DNA from: Nitrospinota bacterium
GTDB lineage: Bacteria; UBA8248
Reading direction: 5' to 3'
Assembly: GCA_011523725.1 (NCBI GenBank)
Contig: WTGD01000054.1
Coordinates: forward strand, 1 to 5,247
DNA: 5,247 bases
A program made the position numbers and the translations under genes. Positions within the stretch are counted from its first letter, which is position 1, and the number at the start of each line of letters is the position of its first letter. The notes beneath the pieces are model-generated. The model ran no database searches. It had not been told where the DNA came from and saw only the letters and a list, made by a program, of their open reading frames with translations. This document shows, piece by piece, positions 1 to 5,247 of the stretch.

Positions 1-71
1 ATGCCCTGTGATATGGCGCGCTCTGAACAGACCGTCCACGCCCGGCCCGTGACGAGGAGGCGATAACTCCC
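1..71 (+). other. Leader of the RND gene, possibly the 3' tail of an upstream gene
   Basis: The frame starting at base 1 is open to a TAA at 64-66, only 5 bases before the GTG start at 72. That spacing is typical of genes in one operon. The frame starting at base 2 is also open, to a TGA at 50-52. Third-position GC does not separate the two frames and too few codons are visible to recognise a product. The frame of the RND gene itself has stops at 9-11 and 24-26, so that gene cannot begin further upstream than the start chosen. I see no convincing promoter here, which mildly favours co-transcription with something to the left. Confidence 0.3.
54..60 (+). promoter_or_regulatory. Shine-Dalgarno site of the RND gene
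   Basis: GAGGAGG is a near-perfect anti-16S match. It ends 11 bases before the GTG at 72, a little further than the usual 5-9. No ATG, GTG or TTG lies in frame between the upstream stop (24-26) and this GTG, so the site supports the GTG start. Confidence 0.7.
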
Positions 72-2351
72 GTGCAACTGGAACGCTATATCGACGCCGT
101 TCTGCGCCGGCGGTGGCTGGTCGTCGCGCTGGCCGTCGTGATCCTGCTCATCACGGGGGCGGGCGGGCAATTCATCAAGACCACGAACGACTACCGCATC
201 ATGTTCGGCGAAGACAACCCCCAGCTCGCCGCCTTCCGGACGCTGGAGAAAACCTTCTCCACCTCCGACACCGCGCTCATCGCCGTCGCGCCCAAGGGCG
301 GTTCGGTGTTCACCAAAGAAGCGCTCGGCGCGCTCGAGGAGTTGACCGAAGCCGGGTGGAAGACGCCGCATTCGAGCCGGGTCGACTCCCTCACGAACTA
401 CAACCACAGCCAGGCGGAGGGGGACGATCTGATCGTCGAGCCGCTCGTCGACGACGCGAGCGCGCTGAACGACGCCGACCTTGCGCGAATCCGGAAAACC
501 GCGCTCAGCGCCAGTGAAATCGCCGGACGCCTCGTCTCCCATGACGGGCGCGTGGGCGGGCTGGCGATCACCTTCATCCTGCCCGACGACCTCGACGCCG
601 CAGTAATCGAGATATCCGATTACCTGAACGACCTTCTCGCAAAGGCCCGCGCGAAATACCCGGACATCTCCTTTTACCTGACCGGCGACGTCATCATGCA
701 CCGCGCCTTCGCCGACGTCACGAAAGAAGAGCTGGAAACGCTCATGCCGCTCGTGTTTCTCATGATCATCATCGCCACCGCGCTCCTTCTGCGCTCGGTG
801 CTGGGCACGCTGGCCATCGTCATCTCCATCGTGTTCATCCTCATAAACACCCTGGGAGTAGCGGGCTGGCTCGGAGCGGTGTTCAGCCCCACCAATTCCG
901 GCGTGCCGATCATCATCATGGCGATCTCCGTCGCGAACTCGGTTCACATCGTCACCGCCACACTGCTGGGCATGGGAAACGGCCTCGACAAGAATGCGTC
1001 GATCGCTGCATCACTCCGGAACAACGCCTGGCCGGTGTTTCTGACCTCGCTCACGACCGCGATCGGTTTTTTAAGCCTGAACACGTCTGATTCGCCGCCC
1101 TTCCACGTCCTGGGAAATCTCGTGGCGCTGGGCGTGCTGTGCTCTTTCGTCTACGCCATGACGCTGCTGCCGGCGCTGCTTTCGATTCTCCCGCTGCGCG
1201 CGCGCCGCATTTCCACGGAAAAATCCTCCTTTTTCGATCGCTTCGGCGACTTCGTCGTCGAGCGCCGCGCCTATCTGCTCACGTTCGTCGCGGTTCTGAC
1301 GGCCCTTCTCATCAGCGGCATTCCCCGCAACGAATTCACCGAGCGATGGGTGCACTACTTCGACGAACGCTACCAGTTCCGGCGCGACACGGATTTCGTA
1401 TTCGAGAACCTGACCGGCCTGGATTCACTGGAATACTCGCTGAAAGCGGGGCGTGAAGGCGGCATCACCGACCCTGAATACCTGAAAAAAGTAGAGGCCT
1501 TCGCCGAATGGTGCCGGAAGCAGCCGAAGGTGAGCCACGTGCGGGCTTTTTCGGACGTCATGAAGCGCCTGAACAAGAACATGCACGGCGACGACCCGGC
1601 CTTCTACAAAATCCCGGAGGACCCCAGGCTCGCCGCGCAATACCTGCTGCTCTACGAGTTTTCGCTCCCCTTCGGCATGGACCTCAACAACCGCATCGAC
1701 GTCGCGAAGTCGACGACGCGCATGACCGTCGTGATCCGCACCCTCTCCTCCAAGGACCAGCGCGATTTCGACGAGCATGCGCAAGCCTGGCTCCGCGCCA
1801 ACATACCCGAATTCGCTGCCGAGGCGTCGGGCATCACCATGGTCTTCGCGCACCTTACGCTCAGGAACATTCACAGCATGCTGCGCGGCACGATCATCGC
1901 CATGGCCCTCATCTCGCTCATTCTGATTCTGGTCTTCAAAAACGTGCGCGTTGGCCTCATCAGCCTCGTGCCGAACTTCATTCCCGCCGCCATGACCTTC
2001 GGCCTGTGGGGCCACCTGGTCGGCCGCGTGGGTCTCGCCGGCTCCGTGATGACCGCCATCGCGTTCGGGATCATCGTGGACGACACGATCCACTTCCTGA
2101 GCAAGTACCTGAGAAACCGCCGCGAGGGCCTCTCCGCGACCGAGTCCGTGCGCGCCGTATTCCGCACCGTGGGCCACGCGCTGTGGACGACGACCGCGGT
2201 TTTGTCGCTGGGTTTTCTGGTGTTCGCCTCATCGGGGTTCGAGGTGAGCTGGGCGCTCGGCCTGATGGTGGCGATCACGCTCGTCTTCGCGCTCCTCGCC
2301 GACTTCCTGCTGCTGCCGCCCCTGCTGATGCTCCTCGACCGGAAGGATTGA
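72..2351 (+). CDS. RND-superfamily exporter (MMPL/COG1033-like), 12 TM
   Basis: This is a complete 759-residue inner-membrane permease of the RND superfamily, resembling the predicted exporters of COG1033 (relatives of MMPL and hopanoid/lipid exporters). It shows the classic duplicated fold. TM1 lies near residues 14-33, followed by a large extracytoplasmic domain (about 34-222) and TM2-6 (about 224-373). TM7 lies near 400-417, followed by a second extracytoplasmic domain (about 418-604) and TM8-12 (about 605-756). The second half carries the proton-relay type motif GIIVDDTIHFL (residues 666-676, Asp670/Asp671). The aligned place in the first half reads SVANSVHIV (286-294), with Ala288/Asn289 and no acid. 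The length fits self-contained members without a fused outer domain. No adaptor or outer-membrane partner gene is seen. The start is the GTG at 72, after GAGGAGG. The substrate is unknown; export of a lipid or hydrophobic compound is an inference from the family. Family assignment is secure, function is not. Confidence 0.9.
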   Translation: MQLERYIDAVLRRRWLVVALAVVILLITGAGGQFIKTTNDYRIMFGEDNPQLAAFRTLEKTFSTSDTALIAVAPKGGSVFTKEALGALEELTEAGWKTPHSSRVDSLTNYNHSQAEGDDLIVEPLVDDASALNDADLARIRKTALSASEIAGRLVSHDGRVGGLAITFILPDDLDAAVIEISDYLNDLLAKARAKYPDISFYLTGDVIMHRAFADVTKEELETLMPLVFLMIIIATALLLRSVLGTLAIVISIVFILINTLGVAGWLGAVFSPTNSGVPIIIMAISVANSVHIVTATLLGMGNGLDKNASIAASLRNNAWPVFLTSLTTAIGFLSLNTSDSPPFHVLGNLVALGVLCSFVYAMTLLPALLSILPLRARRISTEKSSFFDRFGDFVVERRAYLLTFVAVLTALLISGIPRNEFTERWVHYFDERYQFRRDTDFVFENLTGLDSLEYSLKAGREGGITDPEYLKKVEAFAEWCRKQPKVSHVRAFSDVMKRLNKNMHGDDPAFYKIPEDPRLAAQYLLLYEFSLPFGMDLNNRIDVAKSTTRMTVVIRTLSSKDQRDFDEHAQAWLRANIPEFAAEASGITMVFAHLTLRNIHSMLRGTIIAMALISLILILVFKNVRVGLISLVPNFIPAAMTFGLWGHLVGRVGLAGSVMTAIAFGIIVDDTIHFLSKYLRNRREGLSATESVRAVFRTVGHALWTTTAVLSLGFLVFASSGFEVSWALGLMVAITLVFALLADFLLLPPLLMLLDRKD

Positions 2352-2371
2352 CGGGGGGGGGCGATGGTTTT

Positions 2372-2399
2372 GTAGGGACAGGTCGCGACCTGTCCCTAC
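2372..2399. repeat. Palindrome P1, 28 bp, perfect
   Basis: The half-site is GTAGGGACAGGTCG followed directly by its exact reverse complement, with no spacer. The outer 11 bases of the right arm (CCTGTCCCTAC) recur exactly at 2652-2662 in P5. The terminal GTAGGG/CCCTAC hexamers are shared in part with P3, P4 and P5, which defines a repeat family. Confidence 0.9.
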
Positions 2400-2407
2400 G
2401 GTTTTTT
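2372..2407 (+). terminator. Intrinsic terminator of the RND gene (P1 plus T6)
   Basis: The P1 palindrome would form a GC-rich RNA hairpin with an arm of up to about 12 pairs and a small CG-rich loop. Two bases after the stem comes a run of six T (2402-2407). It starts 21 bases after the RND stop codon. The T-tract is on the + side only, since the left flank has T and not A, so it should end rightward transcription and not that of the converging gene. Confidence 0.65.
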
Positions 2408-2469
2408 CTCCATCGTTGTGAGACGTGCGGCTTTCAATCGTCATTCCGGCGTCATTACCGCTCCTGTTG

Positions 2470-2495
2470 TATGTCGGACATATATGTCCGACATA
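2470..2495. repeat. Palindrome P2, 26 bp, perfect
   Basis: The half-site TATGTCGGACATA is followed by its exact reverse complement, with centre motif GACATATATGTC. That 12-base core is identical in P4. The right end runs on into a second CATATATG (2492-2499) offset by 13 bases, as if a second core had been partly copied. It differs from the other members in ending in TAT/ATA instead of GTAGGG/CCCTAC. No T-tract follows directly, so it is not an evident terminator. Confidence 0.9.
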
Positions 2496-2527
2496 TATGC
2501 GACCCGGCCTTTTTCGCCGCCCATCAC

Positions 2528-2547
2528 GGGCCGCATATATGCGGCCC
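2528..2547. repeat. Palindrome P3, 20 bp, perfect
   Basis: The half-site GGGCCGCATA is followed by its exact reverse complement, with centre CGCATATATGCG. On the right the sequence continues as CCCCTAC (2545-2551), the family end. On the left the matching GTAG is absent, so P3 looks like a member that has lost or never had its left end. Confidence 0.9.
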
Positions 2548-2575
2548 CTACACAACCCTTCGAATGACGACCGTA

Positions 2576-2599
2576 GGGTCAGACATATATGTCTGACCC
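2576..2599. repeat. Palindrome P4, 24 bp, perfect
   Basis: The half-site GGGTCAGACATA is followed by its exact reverse complement, with the same GACATATATGTC core as P2. On the left it is preceded by GTA (2573-2575), giving the family end GTAGGG. On the right the expected TAC is replaced by C-rich sequence. Compared with P2, the base before the core GAC changes from G to A, and the mirror base changes from C to T. Confidence 0.9.
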
Positions 2600-2634
2600 C
2601 CCGTGGCCGCCCGTCAGTCATATTCACCTCGATA

Positions 2635-2661
2635 TAGGACAGGCACGGGGGCCTGTCCCTA
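2635..2661. repeat. Palindrome P5, imperfect stem with 6-base loop
   Basis: The left arm TAGGACAGGC (2635-2644) pairs with the right arm GCCTGTCCCTA (2651-2661), with one unpaired C, around the loop ACGGGG. The eight bases nearest the loop pair perfectly. The right arm matches the right arm of P1 over 11 bases (2652-2662 against 2389-2399). The left arm is the same word with one G missing, so P5 looks like a degenerated relative of P1 with a different centre. Confidence 0.8.
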
Positions 2662-2719
2662 CTTCCAGAGCGGCAATTCCTCTCTATCGGTCGGAAATGA
2701 TCCTCAAGGGGGAAGCGAG

Positions 2720-2746
2720 AAAAAACCAGGCTTGAGGGAATGGTTT
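2720..2746 (-). terminator. Weak terminator candidate for the molybdoenzyme gene
   Basis: On the - strand, AAACCA (2746-2741) can pair with TGGTTT (2728-2723) across a 12-base loop, and the T-run of six (2725-2720) overlaps the end of the stem. It sits 13 bases after the stop codon, the right place. However, the stem is only six pairs and AT-rich, so it may be chance. An overlapping alternative stem, CCTCAAG/CTTGAGG (2702-2708 with 2731-2737), has a 22-base loop. Confidence 0.25.
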
Positions 2747-2758
2747 GGGAACGGGAAC

Positions 2759-5053
2759 TCACGCCCTCGCCTTCAGAAGCGCCATCGCGACCCTGTCCGG
2801 CGTCAGGGGCAGGTCGTGGAACCGCACGCCCGTTGCGTCGTAAACCGCGTTGGCGATGGCCGCCGCCGTGGGCACGGTCACCTGCTCCCCGACGCCCTTC
2901 GCCCCGTAGGGGCCGTTCGAGTAGGAATCCTCCACGATGAGGGAAGCCACCCGGTCCGGCACGTCCTCCACCGTGGGCGCGAGGTAGCCGTGCATGTCGG
3001 GGTTCAGCATCCGGCCCTCGCGCTGAACGACCTCCTCCATCATGCAGAATCCGATGCCCATGTAGACGCCGCCCTCGATCTGCTGCTCTACGCCCATGGG
3101 GCTGATGGCCCGGCCCACGTCGTGCGCGGCCCAGACGCCGGTGACCTCCACCTCGCCCGTCTCCTCGTCCACGAGCACCTCGGCCACCTGGCTGCCGAAC
3201 CCGTAGATCTCATAGGGCTCGCCCTGGCCCGTCTCCACATCAATCCTGGCGGGCGGCGGAATGCTGTCCGCGGCGCCGATCTGCTTGAGTTCATCGGCGA
3301 CATACGCCTTCGCTATCTCGGCGAGCGTGATGCTCGTTTCCGCATGAGATCGCGAGCGGACCACGCCGCCGCGAAGCTCCAGGTCCTCGGGGTCCGCCTC
3401 CAGCAGGATCCCGCCCAGGCGCAGCAACTCCTCGCGCGCCTTGACGGCGGCGTTGTAGACCGCCTTGCCGCCCTGCATCGTGATGCGCGAACTCGAACTC
3501 GTGCCGCCGAAGGGGTCGATGGCGGTATCCACGCTCTCCATCAGGAACTCGGAATAGGGGATGTCCAGCGTCTCGGCGGCGATCTGGCAGAGCACCGTCT
3601 TGCTGCCCTGGCCGAAATCCACGACGCCGGCGGCCACCTGCACCTTGCCCTCCGCCGTGAGGAAGACGTGCGCCTCCGCCGGGGAATACGCGTTGCCCGT
3701 ACCGTAGAGACAGCTCGCCACGCCGCGCCCGCGCAGGCGGCCGTCAGCGGCTCTTCCGTTCCCCCCACTCCCCCAGGAAGAGGCCCGCTCCACCTCGCTC
3801 AGCGTATCGAGAAAACCCACGCTCTCGGGCAGGTGCTGGTTCCAGGCTGTCCGCGCGCCGACGCGCAGCCCGTTCACGCGCCTGATCTCGATGGGGTCCA
3901 TCTCCAGCGCCCTGGCGAGCGCGTCCATCTGCTGCTCGCCCGCGAAGTGCACCTGGGGACACCCCGGCCCGCGCATCTGGCCCCCGTAGGGGTGGTTCGT
4001 GTGCACGCAGTGGACGTCCACCTTCACGTGGGGCGCCTGGTAGGGGCCCGCGGCGTGGTAGGTCGCGCGCTTGAACGCGGGCGGGTTGTCCCCCCCGTTC
4101 GCCACGTACGACCCCTTGTCGAGCCAGACTTCCACCTGAACGGCGGTGATGCGACCGTCTTTCGTCGCTCCCGTTTTGGAGCGGATAATCGCCGCGTGGC
4201 GCTTGGTGGAGGCGATCATGCTCTCCTCGCGCGAATACACGAGCTTCACCGGCCTGCCGGCGGCGCGGGCGAGGACGGCTACGCGCAGGCACACGTCGAG
4301 GCTCGCCTCGCTCTTTCCGCCGAACGCCCCGCCGGTGGTCGTCTGGACGAAACGGACCGAGCTCTCGCCCTTTAAGCCCAGTATCCGGGCAACGTTCTGC
4401 CGCACCAGGAAGGGCTGCTGGGTCGAACCCCATATCTGGATCCCGCCGCCGGGGTTCGGACTCGCGCACGCCGCCTCGACTTCGAGATAGAGGTGATCGA
4501 TGCAGGGCGTGGAGTATTCGTTCTCGACGATCACGTCGGCCTTCCCGAAGCCCTCCTCGACGTCCCCTTTCCGTATCTTCGCCTGGTTGAGCACGTTCCC
4601 GCCGGGGAAGATGATCTCGGCACCCTCTTCCATCGCCGCGCGCGGACAGGAGACGACGGGCCGGGGCCGGTATTCGACCCGTATCAGCCGCGTCGCCGCC
4701 TCGGCCGCTTCCAGCGTCTCCGCCGCGACGAGCGCGACCACCTCGCCCGTGTAGCGCACACGGTCAAAGGCGATGATGGGCATGGCCCGGCCGTGGGCGG
4801 TGATGCAGGGGTGGTGCGGCAGGTCGCCGCCCGTGAGCACGGAGACGACGCCGGGGACGCGCATCGCCTCGCTCGCGTCGACCGATATTATCTCGGCGTG
4901 CGCGTGTTCGCTGCGGAGCGCCTTGCCCACCAGCATCCCCGGAAGCTGTAAGTCGTCGAGATAATCCGCGGCGCCCGCCGCCTTTTCGGGGTCGTCCAGA
5001 AAGGGCAGGGACTCGCCGACTACGGCGCCGCCCATGTCTTTGGCTTCCGCCAT
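2759..5053 (-). CDS. Xanthine dehydrogenase-family molybdopterin-binding large subunit
   Basis: This is a complete 764-residue catalytic subunit of the molybdenum hydroxylase family (COG1529: XdhB/CoxL/HcrA/NdhM-like), expected to bind molybdopterin cytosine dinucleotide and hydroxylate a carbon centre. Residues about 25-135 form the a/b hammerhead domain. Cofactor motifs follow: GGAFGGK (241-247), MRGPGCPQ (360-367), FGQG (480-483) near QIAAE (490-494), GGTSSSSR (516-523) and HDVGRAISP (644-652). The catalytic Glu of the family (bovine Glu1261, in VGE) is Glu723. Two substrate-pocket positions differ from purine xanthine dehydrogenases: Ser248 stands where bovine Glu802 lies, and Pro363 replaces the Phe of RGFG. 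Arg361 is kept. The CoxL form I signature AYRCSFR is absent. So neither purine nor CO can be named as substrate. Length is typical (about 750-790). The usual [2Fe-2S] and FAD subunits are not adjacent in the window. The ATG at 5053 is preferred over Met7 because of the GGGAG six bases upstream. Confidence 0.9.
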   Translation of the reverse strand: MAEAKDMGGAVVGESLPFLDDPEKAAGAADYLDDLQLPGMLVGKALRSEHAHAEIISVDASEAMRVPGVVSVLTGGDLPHHPCITAHGRAMPIIAFDRVRYTGEVVALVAAETLEAAEAATRLIRVEYRPRPVVSCPRAAMEEGAEIIFPGGNVLNQAKIRKGDVEEGFGKADVIVENEYSTPCIDHLYLEVEAACASPNPGGGIQIWGSTQQPFLVRQNVARILGLKGESSVRFVQTTTGGAFGGKSEASLDVCLRVAVLARAAGRPVKLVYSREESMIASTKRHAAIIRSKTGATKDGRITAVQVEVWLDKGSYVANGGDNPPAFKRATYHAAGPYQAPHVKVDVHCVHTNHPYGGQMRGPGCPQVHFAGEQQMDALARALEMDPIEIRRVNGLRVGARTAWNQHLPESVGFLDTLSEVERASSWGSGGNGRAADGRLRGRGVASCLYGTGNAYSPAEAHVFLTAEGKVQVAAGVVDFGQGSKTVLCQIAAETLDIPYSEFLMESVDTAIDPFGGTSSSSRITMQGGKAVYNAAVKAREELLRLGGILLEADPEDLELRGGVVRSRSHAETSITLAEIAKAYVADELKQIGAADSIPPPARIDVETGQGEPYEIYGFGSQVAEVLVDEETGEVEVTGVWAAHDVGRAISPMGVEQQIEGGVYMGIGFCMMEEVVQREGRMLNPDMHGYLAPTVEDVPDRVASLIVEDSYSNGPYGAKGVGEQVTVPTAAAIANAVYDATGVRFHDLPLTPDRVAMALLKARA

Positions 5054-5059
5054 GGCACA

Positions 5060-5064
5060 CTCCC
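5060..5064 (-). promoter_or_regulatory. Shine-Dalgarno site of the molybdoenzyme gene
   Basis: GGGAG on the - strand lies six bases before the ATG at 5053-5051. This supports that start over the in-frame Met codon six codons later. Confidence 0.55.
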
Positions 5065-5085
5065 AATGTGAAGAGAACCGTGTAA

Positions 5086-5112
5086 ATGATAAGTCGATGA
5101 ATGCGCCGTCAA
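5086..5112 (-). promoter_or_regulatory. Candidate sigma-70 type promoter
   Basis: On the - strand TTGACG (5112-5107) and TATCAT (5091-5086) each match the -35 and -10 consensus in five of six positions. The 15-base spacer is shorter than the ideal 17. The implied transcript would begin near 5079, with a leader of roughly 25 bases containing the Shine-Dalgarno site. The local drop in GC supports a promoter. A promoter here would mean the gene is transcribed on its own. Confidence 0.4.
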
Positions 5113-5128
5113 TCTACATGCTCGGGCG

Positions 5129-5158
5129 GCGTTTGTCCATGAAATGGGGGTCAAACGC
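5129..5158. promoter_or_regulatory. Inverted repeat upstream of the promoter, possible operator
   Basis: GCGTTTG (5129-5135) and CAAACGC (5152-5158) are exact reverse complements separated by 16 bases. A second inner pair, CCAT/ATGG (5137-5140 with 5144-5147), lies between them. The site is centred about 34 bases upstream of the proposed -35, where an activator could bind. A 7-base match may also be chance. Confidence 0.3.
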
Positions 5159-5169
5159 GAGTGATGGGG

Positions 5170-5185
5170 GGCTGTTGAAAAAGCC
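5170..5185. repeat. Possible insertion-sequence end remnant
   Basis: GGCTGTTGAAAAAGCC resembles, from memory, terminal inverted repeats ending in CTTTTTCAACAGCC that are common in IS1182-type and similar elements. No transposase, partner end or target duplication is visible in the window, so it may be a relic, the edge of an element outside the window, or coincidence. Confidence 0.2.
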
Positions 5186-5214
5186 TCCTGACAGGGTAAA
5201 GGCAACCCCCCCTA

Positions 5215-5232
5215 CCCCCCTTGACAGGGGGG
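5215..5232. repeat. C6/G6 inverted repeat near the window edge
   Basis: Six C and six G flank the spacer TTGACA, preceded by a further C7 tract (5206-5212). This can form a short, very stable hairpin. There is no T-run after it in either direction, so it is not a standard terminator. The word GACAGGG occurs twice nearby (5190-5196 and 5223-5229). The whole stretch 5054-5247 has no convincing coding sequence. Confidence 0.5.
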
Positions 5233-5247
5233 CAAGAAAAAGCAAAG

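Larger units (their letters stand above)
2352..2758. other. Convergent intergenic region with a palindrome cluster
   Basis: These 407 bases lie between the stops of two converging genes. Open frames through it have no ribosome site, no recognisable protein family, and simply translate the palindromes. The content is a G9 run (2353-2361) straight after the RND stop, five palindromes between 2372 and 2661, and about 97 bases (2662-2758) with nothing recognised beyond a weak terminator candidate. The octamer CATATATG, itself a palindrome, occurs four times (2479, 2492, 2534, 2584). That stands out in GC-rich DNA. Confidence 0.8.

Noticed and set aside
1425..2177. A 250-codon open frame on the - strand within the RND gene
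   Set aside because: It is antisense to a continuous membrane-protein gene, and its composition is rich in His, Glu and Arg without motifs.
2439..2460. Short tandem-like pair CGTCATTCCGG / CGTCATTACCG
   Set aside because: Only two imperfect copies. It resembles common GTCATTCC words in bacterial intergenic repeats but lacks the usual hairpin partner.
2438..2570. A 9-base inverted pair, TCGTCATTC (2438-2446) and GAATGACGA (2562-2570), around P2 and P3
   Set aside because: A 9-base match within about 400 bases is not far from chance, and it neither coincides with the ends of the palindromes nor extends further.
1508..2596. A 362-codon open frame on the + strand, overlapping the RND gene end and the intergenic region
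   Set aside because: It is a frame-shifted shadow of the RND gene with Arg/His/Pro-rich translation that then reads through the palindromes. It has no ribosome site or family resemblance.
2470..2599. CRISPR array
   Set aside because: The repeats differ in sequence and length, spacing is irregular (centres 13, 42 and 50 bases apart), and there are no uniform spacers or cas genes.
2425..2637. A 70-codon + strand frame in the intergenic region with repeated HICPTY/HICLT-like words
   Set aside because: The repeated peptide words are direct translations of the CATATATG palindromes. There is no Shine-Dalgarno site, and the arms vary so as to preserve DNA symmetry and not a protein sequence.
2603..4375. 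A 590-codon open frame on the + strand, antisense to the molybdoenzyme gene
   Set aside because: It overlaps a well-supported gene with clear cofactor motifs. Its translation is rich in Arg, Ala, His and Gly with no recognisable domain, as expected for the antisense of high-GC coding DNA.
5020..5205. A 61-codon - strand frame spanning the start of the molybdoenzyme gene
   Set aside because: It overlaps the supported start in another frame, reads through the proposed promoter and has no Shine-Dalgarno site or recognisable product.

Overview
The window is 5.2 kb of high-GC bacterial DNA. It holds two complete, convergent protein genes, separated by a 407-bp intergenic region that carries a dense cluster of palindromic repeats. 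The first gene (72-2351, + strand) encodes a 759-residue inner-membrane RND-superfamily exporter. Its architecture, two halves each with a large extracytoplasmic domain, points to a diderm (Gram-negative type) bacterium. The second gene (2759-5053, - strand) encodes a 764-residue molybdopterin-binding large subunit of the xanthine dehydrogenase / aldehyde oxidase / CO dehydrogenase family. The phylum cannot be fixed from two such widespread families. GC content, repeat-rich intergenic DNA and gene content would suit Desulfobacterota or a similar environmental or metagenomic lineage, but this is only a guess.

Layout: 1-71 is a short leader, possibly the tail of an upstream gene, with a strong Shine-Dalgarno before the GTG start of the RND gene. 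The region 2352-2758 lies between two gene 3' ends, so promoters are not expected there. It contains five palindromes (P1-P5). P1 followed by a T-tract looks like the intrinsic terminator of the RND gene. The region 5054-5247 is the leader of the molybdoenzyme gene, with a plausible promoter, an inverted repeat upstream of it, and repeat-like sequence near the window edge.

The two genes point at each other and share no obvious pathway. The RND protein is a stand-alone exporter of unknown substrate. The molybdoenzyme subunit would need a [2Fe-2S] subunit and a FAD subunit, neither of which is in the window, and a gap of at least 194 bp without a convincing gene lies upstream of it.

The most unusual signal is the palindrome family. 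Its members mix shared ends (GTAGGG...CCCTAC) and shared cores (CATATATG). Differences between members are mirrored in both arms, so symmetry is preserved while the sequence changes. This looks like a modular, dispersed palindromic repeat family and not like operators.
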